A stretch of 64,000 bases of DNA from Pegoplata infirma (taxonomy: Eukaryota > Arthropoda > Insecta > Diptera > Anthomyiidae). The notes below the pieces were generated by a model. It had not been told where the DNA came from. It made no database searches and was given only the letters and a program-made list of their open reading frames with translations. The position numbers and the translations under genes are program-made. Every line of letters starts with the position of its first letter. The first letter of the stretch is position 1. Location of the stretch: assembly GCA_963921195.1 (NCBI GenBank), contig CAWUER010000532.1, positions 186,001 through 250,000 on the forward strand, written 5' to 3'. Shown here in pieces: positions 30,277-41,345 of this stretch.

Positions 30277-32090
30277 TGAACACTTTAGTTACAGTGTCTA
30301 GAGGCCAAAAACTTACAAATGTCCTCAAATCCGAAAAAGCTTTTATCGTTAGAAAATTGTAGGAAATTCTAACTTTTTAAAAAATATGGGAACCCCTAAT
30401 GTTAACATAAAATTTAAAATAAAACCAGCATTTCCATATAAAATTGTTTTTTTTTTATGTATTTGGATATCTGAGTTTTCGGTATAATTATTCTGTGAAT
30501 GTTGTTTTTGTTTTGTTTTTTTTATTTTTATCTGTGTGTATGACTGTGCATGATTGCGGTTCAATTTTATGTGAATGTATTTGAAAGGTACACACATTTA
30601 TATTAGGCTGGCTGCCCCTGAGATTTTCTTCATTGAAAATTTAAAAGCTTAATTTTTCCGGAATAAATATTTAGTCACCAGATTTAAAAACGAATCAAAA
30701 ACATCAAAAATACCCTCGAAATTTTTCTTTTGTTTTTAAATTTATTTTCTTATTTTTTTTTGGATTTTAAACGTCACTGAAAATTTTTATACTTTTACGC
30801 CCATGAGTTATTTGGTACAAATTGAAGACCAATTGGACAAAATTCACCCGTGGAGCTCGGCGTTCAAAAGTTTTGGATTTTTGAAAATTAAAAAAAAATA
30901 TATCGTCGAACTATATTCAATAAATGCCAACTCGAAAAAGCTTACTGTTCAGGAGAGCTAAAAAACTAGTTATTTCGCGTATTATTGCAAAAATAAACAA
31001 TGTACCTTCCACAAGATGGTTTAAATATTCTAAACAATTTTTACCTATGCAAAATTTTTCATATTTTGCACTTGTTTGCATATTTTTCAGAGATGGCATT
31101 TATTACTATATCAAAAAACAAATATTTTTTTAGAGTTGGCATATTTTGTCGGAAAATAAAAATACAATTTTTTTGGAAAAATTTTAAAATTTTTTTTTTT
31201 TTTTTGGTTTTTGTTATCCTTAGTACGGTAATTGCAAAAACTGAACAAAAAATTAAAAATCTTTGCATATTTTTAAAAGTTACTAGCTCCAAAAGCCTTT
31301 TGATCTCTGGGTGGTCAACTTTGGCACTCTGTAACTCACGCTGTATTGCAATAGGGTCACTCCAAACCAGCTATTTTGAAAGCTTATATCATTGACTTTA
31401 TTTGCCCCATTCATAATGTTTCAATCTGATAAATAGTTTGAAAGTTACATAAATATAAGCAATTTTTTTTTTTGCAAACACTATTTACCGGTATTTTTAA
31501 AATGGCAATATCTCGAGAACCAGTCATTAGATATCAAAATCTTTACAAGATTCGTGTTTAGCATGGCAAATGCAATGAGATATGTGGTCTAATTTTTTTT
31601 AAAAAAATTTTTGAAAAATTTTTGGAAATTTACAATGGGAGTTGGCATTTATTTCCACCAAAAAAATATGTACTTTGAGTTAGCAGAATAACAAAAATGG
31701 ATGTAAAACGACAACAAATTATTTTTTTGCTCTGAAATTTTTATGGCAGATAGGTATTACATAGGGGAGCTATTTGCCGTCGGAAACTCATTTCCGTCAA
31801 ATTTGAGTTGGCATATTTTGAATATAGGTTCACGATATATTGAAAAAATCTCAGATCTTATGTCTTTTTGGACGACTCCGGAACAGTTGTAGGGCTTTTT
31901 GGGAATTTTTACACCTCTAGATAATATTTAAAAAAAAGAGAGATTAAGGAATGTTGTTGTTTCTTAGAATCGTAATATTGCTTGTGTAAAATAAAAATCT
32001 TCTGTTGACGTCACACACAAAACATCTGTAATGAAATACGAACCAACTTCTGCTGTTAGTTTCAAACTAACTAATAGTTTGTCAAGCAGA
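30277..32090. other. Gap: no gene; recurring GAGTTGGCAT motif
   Basis: No supported gene. GAGTTGGCATATTTT-type motifs occur several times in both directions (about 30926, 31134, 31638 and 31806) and once more near 38020, indicating an unclassified dispersed repeat. ORFs at 30349-31395 overlap one another on opposite strands and are low-complexity. Confidence 0.4.
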
Positions 32091-32170
32091 GCGATAGCCC
32101 AGATGGTTAAGTGCTAGCTTTGCAAACTGATGGAAAATTTCAAGAACGTGAGTTCGATTCCCATCAGAGT
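32091..32170 (+). ncRNA. tRNA-like segment, probable SINE head
   Basis: TAGCCCAGATGG (32095-32106) fits the pol III A box and GTTCGATTCCC (32152-32162) the B box at suitable spacing, with a TTTGCAA-type loop between them. The acceptor ends do not pair and the T stem is imperfect, so it is not a functional tRNA. A following unique-looking stretch to about 32320 could be the SINE body, but neither tail nor target duplication is clear. Confidence 0.45.
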
Positions 32171-32924
32171 TAAGTCTGTTGATGAAAAAACATATAGAAA
32201 TAACAGTCTTACAAAACTCAAACAATTTAAATCCAATGTAATTTTCTCCACTGAAGACGTAGAGGTGGCTACAGAAACAATGGTCTGGAATAAATCCATA
32301 TTTAAATAATCTTTAGAAATACAATGCTTTCTTCTTCAATCACAAACCCTTAATAACAAACAGAAATGGCATACGCCGATAAAAACACTAAAACTCCAAA
32401 AAAAAAAAACAATTTTTTTCATTAAAAGGAACAAATTTAAGACCTTAAAAAATAAAAAAAAATATTTTGGACACTCTCATATCCATATTTTGTTTAAGTG
32501 GGGTATGTACAACAAAAAGTTATTGTTGCATTTTTCCATACATATTTTTTGAAATTACAAATTTGATAATTTATACACAAGTTTCACTATCGTACTTTTC
32601 GCTATGGACCATCCGGTCTATGTGAGGAGTCCTTGACTCCGCCACCTCTAACCTTCAATGTCGTACTTACAAATTCATTTAAATATACATACAACTACTT
32701 TCATTAATCTGTAAATTTGTCAAATTCAAATAATTACGTTTACAAAACACCTTCAATTTGTCTCCTTTTTCTTTAATTTCTTTTCTTCTCATTTTAATAT
32801 TTAAGGTAATCACTTGTATGTTGTTGACAGTTTAATTTTACAAAAAGTTTTTACTAATTTATCAAACGTCACAAAGGAAACAAAAATAAGTTGTATTTCT
32901 TTTATATTCACATACATGCAACAC
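32171..32924. other. Gap: no feature recognised
   Basis: AT-rich sequence after the tRNA-like head. No ORF, element ends or RNA gene can be supported. Confidence 0.35.
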
Positions 32925-32940
32925 CAGGGGCGGATACAGC
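32925..32940 (+). repeat. hAT-type terminus, isolated
   Basis: CAGGGGCGGATACAGC resembles the hAT termini at 25615 and 27980. No partner end or 8-bp duplication was found nearby, so it may be a truncated element. Confidence 0.4.
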
Positions 32941-32956
32941 TCTTCACTCACATAAA

Positions 32957-33159
32957 AAATACGGTTGCCACAATCGTAAATATTCCAACCTCATGTTTGA
33001 GGTTGTCTTAACTGGTTATGAGGTTGTCACAACCTCAATTCGGTTATGGAAACTACAATACGGTTGTGAAAACCGAAATGTAGTTGTAACAACCGAATGC
33101 CCGGTTGGAACAACCTTAAAAATGAGGTTGGAATATTTACGGTTGTAGCAACCGTATTT
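32957..33159. mobile_element. Foldback MITE with GGTTGT inverted motifs
   Basis: Arms of 38 bp (32957-32994 and 33122-33159) begin AAATACGGTTGCCACAATCG and reversed AAATACGGTTGCTACAACCG. Between them AACCTCA/TGAGGTT and CGGTTGT/ACAACCG motifs alternate, so the whole element folds into several hairpins. Confidence 0.7.
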
Positions 33160-33714
33160 GCTATGCGAATGTTGAGTGAACTAATTTTGTAGGTTAGGTT
33201 ACAGGCCCATTTTAGAATTAAAAAATATATATCGAGTCAAAAACTATTTCCGGAACTACTAAAAACTTATAGCAAAACTGATTCTGGATTAATAATTTTT
33301 ATGTTGAGAAATATTTTCAGATTATGAGACTATTTTTGCATAAAACAAAAATTACAGACTTGAAGATTTTTCCTATTAAAAAATTCTCAAACACTGAAAC
33401 ATTTTTTTATAGAATATTTTTAAACAATTTTCCTTCTGAAATATTTCCGATTCCGACAATCAACCTCAACAAGAAAGTATCTCATTCTAATACAGTATTC
33501 CTTAGAGTGGTTCAAAATATTATTTTTTTTGCGTTCTCACCCCCTCATTTTATGTTATTTGGTGCAAAAAGCTTTGCACATTTTTTTCAGTTTTTCAAAA
33601 ATTTGGTGTAGATAAAAAAGTTGGAAAAATGCTCCCCATGAAAAGTTTTCAAAATATTAGAACATATTTTGAATTCTGAAATCTCATCTCCCTGCAAAAT
33701 CAGTTTTTCTTTAT
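33160..33714. other. Gap: no feature recognised
   Basis: A TAGGTTAGGTTA stretch lies at 33191-33202. Otherwise this is AT-rich DNA with a few degenerate minisatellite-like words. The 95-codon ORF at 33324-33611 is unrecognised and low-complexity. Confidence 0.35.
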
Positions 33715-34645
33715 TTTCTGTTTTCTTCTCTTCCTTTCTTCATTTCTGTATTTTTTTCTTCTTTTTCTGTGCTTCTCGCCTTCGCTCCTTCTTTCATTTT
33801 CTTCTTCTCTCCACTCTTTCTCGCCTTCGCTTCTCTTTCTTTTTCTTCTACTCTCCTTCTCTCTTTTTCTCTTTCTCTTCATCTCCCCGTTTTCCCTTCT
33901 CCCCTTCTCTCTTTCTCTTCTTCTCCCCTTCTCTTCTTCTTCCCTTCTCTCCTTCTCTGCTTCTCTCCTTCTCTCCTTCTCTCCTTCTCTCCTTCTCTCC
34001 TTCTCTCCTTCTCTTCTTCTCTCCTTCTCCCCTTCTCTCCTTCTCTCCTTCTCTCCTTCTCTCCTTCTCTCCTTCTCTCCTTCTCTCCTTCTCTCCTTCT
34101 CTCCTTCTCTCCTTCTCTCCTTCTCTCCTTCTCTCCTTCTCTCCTTCTCTCCTTCTCTCCTTCTCTCCTTCTCTCCTTCTCTCCTTCTCTCCTTCTCTCC
34201 TTCTCTCCTTCTCTCCTTCTCTCCTTCTCTCCTTCTCTCCTTCTCTCCTTCTCTCCTTCTCTCCTTTTATCTCCTTCTCCTTCATCTCCTTCTCTCCTTC
34301 TCTCCTTCTCTCATTCTCTCCTTATCTCCTTATCTCCTTCTCTCCTTCTCTCCTTCTCTCCTTCTCTCCTTCTCTCCTTCTCTCCTTCTCTCCTTCTCTC
34401 CTTCTCTCTTTATATCTTTATCTCTTTATCGTTTTATCTCTTTATCTCGTTATCTCTTTATCTCGTTATCTCTTTATCTCGTTATCTCTTTACCTCTTTA
34501 TCTCTTTATATCTTTATCTCTTCATCTCTTTATCTCCTTATCTCTTTATCTCTTTATTTCTTTATCTCTTTATGTCTTTATCTCTTTATCTCCATCTCTC
34601 CTTATCTCCTTCTTTTCTTTCTTCTTTTTTCTTCTGTACCTTTCT
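33715..34645. repeat. Polypyrimidine tract: (CTCCTTCT)n then (CTCTTTAT)n
   Basis: About 930 bp of almost pure pyrimidine on the plus strand. The core (about 33890-34405) is an 8-bp repeat CTCCTTCT, and the right part (about 34406-34600) is its variant CTCTTTAT. Long ORFs on both strands (33669-34748, 33769-34785 and 33848-34285) translate the repeat into FSPSLLLS- and EGEKERRR-type strings and are not genes. Such tracts can form triplex DNA. Confidence 0.95.
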
Positions 34646-34929
34646 TGTTTTCTTCTTTTTTCAAATTCGGAATGGGGGTGGGGTGGAATTTGCAACATCA
34701 ACCCCCCAGTGTTACCACTATGCACCCTTCGATGAATATTTGGTATAACAAAAACTTAAGCAGTACAAAGCACACCATACGCTGAGAAAAATAAAAAAAT
34801 AACAGTTTTTATGCGCTCCACGGACAACTAAGGGGTCTCCATGTTCACTAGGGATTTTCCTTGTCATATTTTATAGAGGGGGAATAAGTTCCCCATTGAC
34901 GAACTAAAACACTCTCTGGAAAAGATACT
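34646..34929. other. Gap: no feature recognised
   Basis: Unremarkable sequence with a GGGGGTGGGGTGGAATTT patch at 34674-34691. Confidence 0.35.
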
Positions 34930-35759
34930 ATTTTTACTTTTGTTAAACATACATATGAAGTTTGTAGAAAATGTCATCATACCCACGATCCCCGATCGAT
35001 TTGAGGTTTGTCTAGCGATGTTAGTACGTTCGTCTGTGTGTTAAAATCACTCCAACTTTCCAAAGACTATTTAAATGCTTTATATTTGTTACTTCTCTTG
35101 TAAGGTTTGTATTAAATTTCATCGAAATCGGTCTAGTGGTTTAGAAGTTATGAGCAAAACCTTAAATTTCAGATTGGCTTCGCCTTGATTTCCCGTGTTG
35201 AAAAACACACATCAAAATACATTGGTAAGTCACAAAAGTATTTTACACAGTGTTTTTTACATTTTTTTATTTCTGTTTTTAAATTACTAAAAAAAGTTTT
35301 TTAACCAAAACCCAAATCTCAAAATGTTTTTACAATTTTTTTACGTTACATGAATTACAATCCCTTGTTATTTTGGATCTGTAATCGATTGATCAATGAT
35401 CGATTCTAAGCCATTCAAGCTATGTCTGTTAAAAAGGCGATTTTGCATTTTAGCGATATCAGTTCAGCGGTTCAAAAGTTGTTAACTAAAAAAATCTCGA
35501 AAACTTTGGTATATTCTATATAACCTAAAAATACAAAATGCTTTAATTCGGCTGCTGGTGGACACATATAAATAAAATTGGATACCGAATGCTATTTTAA
35601 CAAAAAAACGTTTCTTTTACAGAAATATTCTTTTCGCGGATTTTTTTTTTTTCAATAAAAATGTTGTTTTTCGCGAATTTATTTTTGTCAAAATTAAAAA
35701 ATTGACGTTGTGGAAAGTGTCTATGTATTTGGCAAGGCCGAATTTAACTATTTTGCTTG
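34930..35759 (+). mobile_element. DINE-1-like element, diverged copy
   Basis: CCCCGATCGATTTGAGG and TCTAGCGATG (35023-35032) match the core of the copies at 38.6 and 41.3 kb, but the (GTCY)n repeat is reduced to GTTCGTCTGTGTG. The 3' end has GTGGAAAGTGTCTATG, TTGGCAAGGCCGAA and a terminus ending GCTTG. The 5' opening is not recognisable. It appears older than the other copies. Confidence 0.65.
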
Positions 35760-36615
35760 TTTCTTAATTACTTTTTATTTAAAATTTCATATAAAAAGTC
35801 AGATCTACTGTTTTTTGTCGCGACACTTATGACAGGTGTCAAAACAATCACACGTTTTATAGAATTTAATGAAATTTTTTAATAAAACTAAGAAATGTAA
35901 TGAATAAAATTTAATGAAATACGTTCCTTGTATGAATTCCCGCATTGGTTAAATGCAAACGAAATAATGAACACGTTTCATTTATACACACAAAACAAAA
36001 TTTTCCAATGAACGATTTTCATAGTATTTATGAACAAATTTATACAATTTGTTAACTTTTTTGTAATATGTACTTATAAACTTCATCATAGAGTTTGCAA
36101 ATAATCGAGATATTTCATAATCGCGATTACGATTAAAAAAATTGCCGTTAATCGCGATTACGATTAATCGAATTTTTAAATAAATTTTATTTCCAATAGC
36201 TTTTAAAAAATCTTTTGACATTTTCATTTAAGAAAGTACGAAAATACAAAAATTATTATTTTTAAGAAATAAAATTAAAAACTTTCGAACTTTCCTAGTA
36301 AAAATAATTCGAGATTTTGAAACCACAGTCTCGTTTTTAGTATATCATTGCGCATCGAAAGAACACTCTAGCACACTTGAGAATTTATTGTTAAGGCATT
36401 TTTTTAAATCTAATAATTAAAATTCTTTGTTAATAAAATTTTACACATACTTTAATTTTTGACATCTTTAACATCAAAAAGATTTTTGGAGAAAAATACT
36501 AGATTTTCTTACATATTTTTTGCGCTTAAATAAACTCTACAAAGAGTGCTTTAATCAGCACTGAAAAGACACATGATTTTATTGCGTCTTAATAGCTCTT
36601 TATCTGTGCTACTAA

Positions 36616-36842
36616 AGGTGTGTTTAGATCATCACACCGAGTCTTTGGATTTTAAGAAAGTAAAATACTACCAAAGTCTTAATACTGCCAAAAAATCATA
36701 AACAAAATCAAAAGACATTTTTAAAAACAAAATGCCAATCTTAATCTTCTCAAATGTAAAAAATGCCAATGTAAACGGTACAGATTGCAAAGTAGATTAA
36801 AATCGGAATTTACTAGATTAGAAATCCAATGTAAACGCACTA
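36616..36842. mobile_element. Possible short MITE inside the hAT element
   Basis: AGGTGTGTTTAGAT at the left and reversed TAGTGCGTTTACAT at the right, with TAA on both sides (36613-36615 and 36843-36845), resemble the MITE at 21322-21627. The termini are short and imperfect. Confidence 0.4.
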
Positions 36843-37064
36843 TAAACTGTGACTGGTTTGGATTCGATCTTTGGTTCGTGATTCCTTCCCAAAAGCTGCT
36901 TCCAGTTCATCAAAATTTCTGTGAGGTAGTGTCGGAATACCTGCCGATGGCCAGTAATTGCTAGGAAATTTATTAAAAAATTTTACAAGGCAATTAGTCG
37001 GCAACCAGCGGTCAAAGTATGAAAAAATTACGTTTTTTTTTAAATTTCCAAATTTTTCGACCAA
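36840..37064 (-). pseudogene. Unrecognised ORF inside the hAT element
   Basis: A 74-codon frame with diverse composition (RWLPTNCLVKFF and PHRNFDELEAAFGKESRT) reads more like real protein than its neighbours, and the frame is open for several residues before the ATG. No domain is recognised. It may be captured or degenerate coding sequence from a hAT relative. Confidence 0.3.
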
Positions 37065-37680
37065 ATCCGACCAAAGCCTTTTGAGTATATTTTAAAAACA
37101 AACATCGTTAAAACTTACTCATAACAGAATTTAAATTTTACTTTAAATTTGAATGATTTTAACGAGAAAAGGAAAGAAAAATCGCAAACAAGTTAAATGA
37201 ATCATGGGCCTACCCACAAAAATTTTCCGTTCCAAATAATCGGTACCAGAACGCATCATATTATCCAGCAATCGATTCTACTTAACATTCCAGAATCAAT
37301 GATTTTTGTTTGAAATCGTTTTTTAAGAGTAATTTAGTTTTTTTTTGAAAAATAAGTTTAAATATTAAAATTTTTGTTATAAAAACAGTGTATTTCATAG
37401 AAAATTATTAATCGTAATCGCATGATTTTTTTTGTCGATTACGATTACGATTAATTGGTGCGATTAATCGCGATTACGATTACGATTTTAATCGTTTTGC
37501 AAACTCTACTTCATCATAGTATTTATGAAAAATGTTAAATAGTTTTTAAATTTCACATATTATGATTTATTCATAAATACTATGAAAAAGTTTTTAAGTA
37601 TTATGACAAAGTTAATAAATTGTATGAATTTGTTCATAAATATTATGAAAGTCGTTCATTGGATTTTTTTTTGTGTGTAT

Positions 37681-38586
37681 CACGAAGGTTTTTTTTAGTG
37701 TATATATTTTTTTTATTTTTATTATAAAATATTTTTCATCATTTTGTATGTGTATATTATGATTGTATTGTCTTGAACAAGCAAATGATAATGGTGTAAA
37801 ATGTTCCACTTTAAAACTCATTTATCATTGGTTATTAATATTTTTATTTACACACACATGTAAACTACAGTGTTTCATTTTCTAAAATTTATTAGAGTGG
37901 GCTGAAAATAAAAAAAAAACTAAAGGCAGCTAAATTTGAGGACTACTGTGCAAGAAATATGATTTCGTCGAGTGTATCGTTAATGACACAGAAAAGTATT
38001 AGTAGACCCAACCCCCAAATGGGGAGTTGGCATTTTTAAGTTTTTTTTACGATTTACGCCTATTTAGTTAAAATAAACATTGGCATATTTGGTATCAGAT
38101 TAAAGGTATTTAAAAGACCTATCTCATGGTGCTAACAACTTGCCAAACGAGACAATGTTTTTTCGACATATTAATAAAAATATCCTAAAATTTTGGTATT
38201 TTAATCAATATGACGAAAAGTTGGGCATTTTGAAACACGTTATTTGCAGATTTAGACAAGCTTTCAAAAGACTTTTCATTTGCTATGCAACATGTAACAT
38301 TTTTGTTATTTTCAGTCTACTCTATAGAATACCTAGTAAAAGTTAACAAAAAATTTTTTAAATGTATGTGTGTTTGTAAAGTTTGTACAATACGGATGTA
38401 TTCTGTTTTAAATTTTTTTTCCACTTATTCTCTTTTAACATAATAATTCTCTTCCATGAATGAATTTCACACACTTGTATACATTTTTTTTTTAAACCTT
38501 CAAATTTCATATGAATTCAAAAGTATTTATCAAGAGATTAAAATAGTATATTTCACTTTTATTCTTTTTAAGTAATGGATTTTTTT
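37681..38586. other. Gap: no feature recognised
   Basis: AT-rich sequence. A GAGTTGGCATTTTT motif near 38022 links it to the unclassified repeat at 30.9-31.9 kb. The ORF at 38140-38346 is unrecognised. Confidence 0.35.
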
Positions 38587-39241
38587 ATACCCTCCACTTA
38601 GTGATAGAGGGTATATATAAGTTTGTCATTCCGTTTGTAACTCATCGAAATATCGGTCTGGGACCCCATAAAGTATATATATTCATGATGCCCGATCGAT
38701 TTTAAGACATTCTAGCGATGTCCGTCTGTCCGTCTGTCCGTCTGTCCGTCTGTCCGTCTGTCTGTCTGTCTGTCTGTCTGTGGAAAATGCTCTCGCCGAC
38801 AAAATATTGCACAGAGATGACTGAAACTTAACGTATATGTTGGAAGTTCTCCCGAGAAGTTTGGTATTGCATTTGAGCGATATCGGTTCAGCGGTTCAAA
38901 AGTTATGAACGAAAATGTAAGCACACCTCAAAAATTTCAGTACATTCAACATAACCTAAAAATACAAAATGCTTTAATTCGGCTTCTGGTTGACATATGT
39001 GAACATAATTGAACACCAAATGGTATTTAAACAAGTACGAACATATTTTTTGACAAAAAAAGAAAAAAATCGCGGATTTTTTTTTTTTTTACCAAAATTT
39101 TTTTTCGCGGAATTTTTTTTCAAATTTTTTTTTTTTTTTCAAAAATAATTTCCTTTTAAATAAATTTGTTTGCAATAATCTTTTTGAAATTGTGGAGGGT
39201 ATCACTACATTCGGCAAGGACGAATTTAACTTTTTTACTTG
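38587..39241 (+). mobile_element. DINE-1/INE-1-like element, full-length
   Basis: It opens with ATACCCTCCACTTAGTGATA, whose CCCTC/GAGGG pair forms a hairpin. TATATA, then the CCCGATCGATTTTAAGACAT core ending TCTAGCGATG (38711-38720), and about 14 GTCY tetranucleotides (38720-38780) follow. The 3' end has GTGGAGGGTATCACTACA, the hairpin TTCGGCAAGGACGAA and the terminus ACTTG. This order matches Drosophila DINE-1 (mini-me) elements, which move by helentron machinery. No ORF is meaningful. Confidence 0.8.
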
Positions 39242-39499
39242 TTTTTTTTTTTTTTTTTGAAAAATGGATCAAAGTAATTTTAAAATATATTTTAAAATTT
39301 GCATGAATAGCTACTATGTTTACAAACTTTGTAGTTCAAAAGAAATATTTTATTTGCTTTTTTTTAAACATTCTTTTCAACTGCACATTTACATAATTTT
39401 GAGTTGATAGATAAAAATAGTAAGCAAAAATATTCAAATTTGTGCTACATTTTTCAAAAAAAACATTTTTCATAAAAAAAAAAAAAGTAAAAAAAAACA

Positions 39500-41192
39500 T
39501 TTTTCCTAAAGAAAAATGTCTCAGATTCTGAGACATTTGGCTTATTGAAATTGTCTCAGATTCTGAGACATTTTTCTTAAAAAAAATTCTTAGATTCTGA
39601 GACAGTTTTCTTATAGAACAAGTCTCAGACTCTGAGATATTTTTCTTATAGAAAAAGTCGCAGATTCTAAGATATTTTTCTTATAGAAAATGTTTCAGAT
39701 TCTGAGACATTTTTCTTATAGAAAAAGTCTCAGATTTTGGGACAGATTCTCAGACAGATTCTGAGACATTTTTCTTATAGAAAAAGTCTCATATTCTGAG
39801 ACATTTTTCTTATAGAAAAAGTCTCAGATTTTGAGACATTTTTCTTATAGAAAAAGTCTCAGATTCTGAGACATTTTTCTTATAGAAAAAGTCTTAAATT
39901 CTGAGACATTTTTCTTATAGAAAAAGTCTCAGATTCTGAGACATTTTTCTTATAGAAAAAGTCTCAGATTCTGAGACATTTTTCTTATAGAAAAAGTCTC
40001 AGATTCTGAGACATTTTTCTTATAGAAAAAGTCTCAGATTCTGAGACATTTTTCTTATAGAAAAAGTCTCAGATTCTGAGACATTTTTCTTATAGAAAAA
40101 GTCTCAGATTCTGAGACATTTTTCTTATAGAAAAAGTCTCAGATTCTGAGACATTTTTCTTATAGAAAAAGTCTCAGATTCTGAGACATTTTTCTTATAG
40201 AAAAAGTCTCAGATTCTGAGACATTTTTCTTATAGAAAAAGTCTCAGATTCTGAGACATTTTTCTTATAGAAAAAGTCTCAGATTCTGAGACATTTTTCT
40301 TATAGAAAAAGTCTCAGATTCTGAGACATTTTTCTTATAGAAAAAGTCTCAGATTCTGAGACATTTTTCTTATAGAAAAAGTCTCAGATTCTGAGACATT
40401 TTTCTTATAGAAAAAGTCTCAGATTCTGAGACATTTTTCTTATAGAAAAAGTCTCAGATTCTGAGACATTTTTCTTATAGAAAAAGTCTCAGATTCTGAG
40501 ACATTTTTCTTATAGAAAAAGTCTCAGATTCTGAGACATTTTTCTTATAGAAAAAGTCTCAGATTCTGAGACATTTTTCTTATAGAAAAAGTCTCAGATT
40601 CTGAGACATTTTTCTTATAGAAAAAGTCTCAGATTCTGAGACATTTTTCTTATAGAAAAAGTCTCAGATTCTGAGACATTTTTCTTATAGAAAAAGTCTC
40701 AGATTCTGAGACATTTTTCTTATAGAAAAAGTCTCAGATTCTGAGACATTTTTCTTATAGAAAAAGTCTCAGATTCTGAGACATTTTTCTTATAGAAAAA
40801 GTCTCAGATTCTGAAACATTTTTCTTATAGAAAAAGTCTCAGATTCTGAGACATTTTTCTTATAGAAAATGTATCAGATTCTGAGACATTTTTCTTATAG
40901 AAAAAGTATCAGATTCTGAGACATTTTTCTTATAGAAAAAGTATCAGATTCTGAGACATTTTTCTTATAGAAAAAGTATCAGATTCTGAGACATTTTTCT
41001 TATAGAAAAAGTATCAGATTCTGAGACATTTTTCTTATAGAAAAAGTATCAGATTCTGAGACATTTTTCTTATAGAAAAAGTATCAGATTCTGAGACATT
41101 TTTCTTATAGAAAAAGTATCAGATTCTGAGACATTTTTCTTATAAAAAATATTTCTTATAAAAAAAGTCTCCGATTCTGAGACATTTTTTTT
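39500..41192. repeat. Highly homogeneous 35-bp minisatellite
   Basis: About 48 tandem units. Each consists of the 17-bp odd palindrome GTCTCAGATTCTGAGAC, one A, and the 17-bp odd palindrome TTTTTCTTATAGAAAAA. Units from about 39960 to 40860 are almost all identical. From about 40868 to 41136 a variant (GTATCAG in place of GTCTCAG) forms its own run of eight. The orientation is opposite to the arrays at 0.5-3.3 and 7.6-10.3 kb. Confidence 0.95.
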
Positions 41193-41345
41193 GCACAGTA
41201 GTATCATTGCCTTCAACGAATTGCTGTCTACTACACGAAGTAAAGTGTGAGTTTCTGTATGTTTTCTGTTTAATATATTATATGTAATAAGCACGTGGTA
41301 TACTACTAACGGTTTTTAATAGCCAGATTTTTATTAAATATTTTT

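Larger units (their letters stand above)
36089..37508. mobile_element. Non-autonomous hAT element, TSD CTTCATCA
   Basis: Termini TAGAGTTTGCAAA at both ends and a perfect 8-bp duplication CTTCATCA (36081-36088 and 37509-37516) identify a hAT insertion of 1420 bp. Next to each end lie several copies of AATCGCGATTACGATTA in both directions (36121-36180 and 37395-37495), likely subterminal binding sites. A smaller MITE-like segment (36616-36842) and an unrecognised ORF lie inside. No complete transposase is present. Confidence 0.85.
35984..37680. mobile_element. Palindromic MITE, interrupted by a hAT element
   Basis: The left arm ATACACACAAAAC...AATGAACGATTTTCATAG and the right arm reversed match over about 100 bp, with repeated CATAGTATTTATGAA motifs. 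The hAT element at 36089-37508 sits in its middle. The minus-strand ORFs at the two edges (35982-36227 and 37612-37821) are incidental. Confidence 0.65.

Noticed and set aside
33669..34785. Two ORFs of 359 and 338 codons plus a 145-codon antisense ORF
   Set aside because: They are translations of the 8-bp pyrimidine repeat (FSPSLLLS or EGEKERRR strings), with no non-repetitive coding content.
39500..41192. Regular short repeats resembling a CRISPR array
   Set aside because: Units are contiguous with no unique spacers, and the DNA is eukaryotic; this is a minisatellite.
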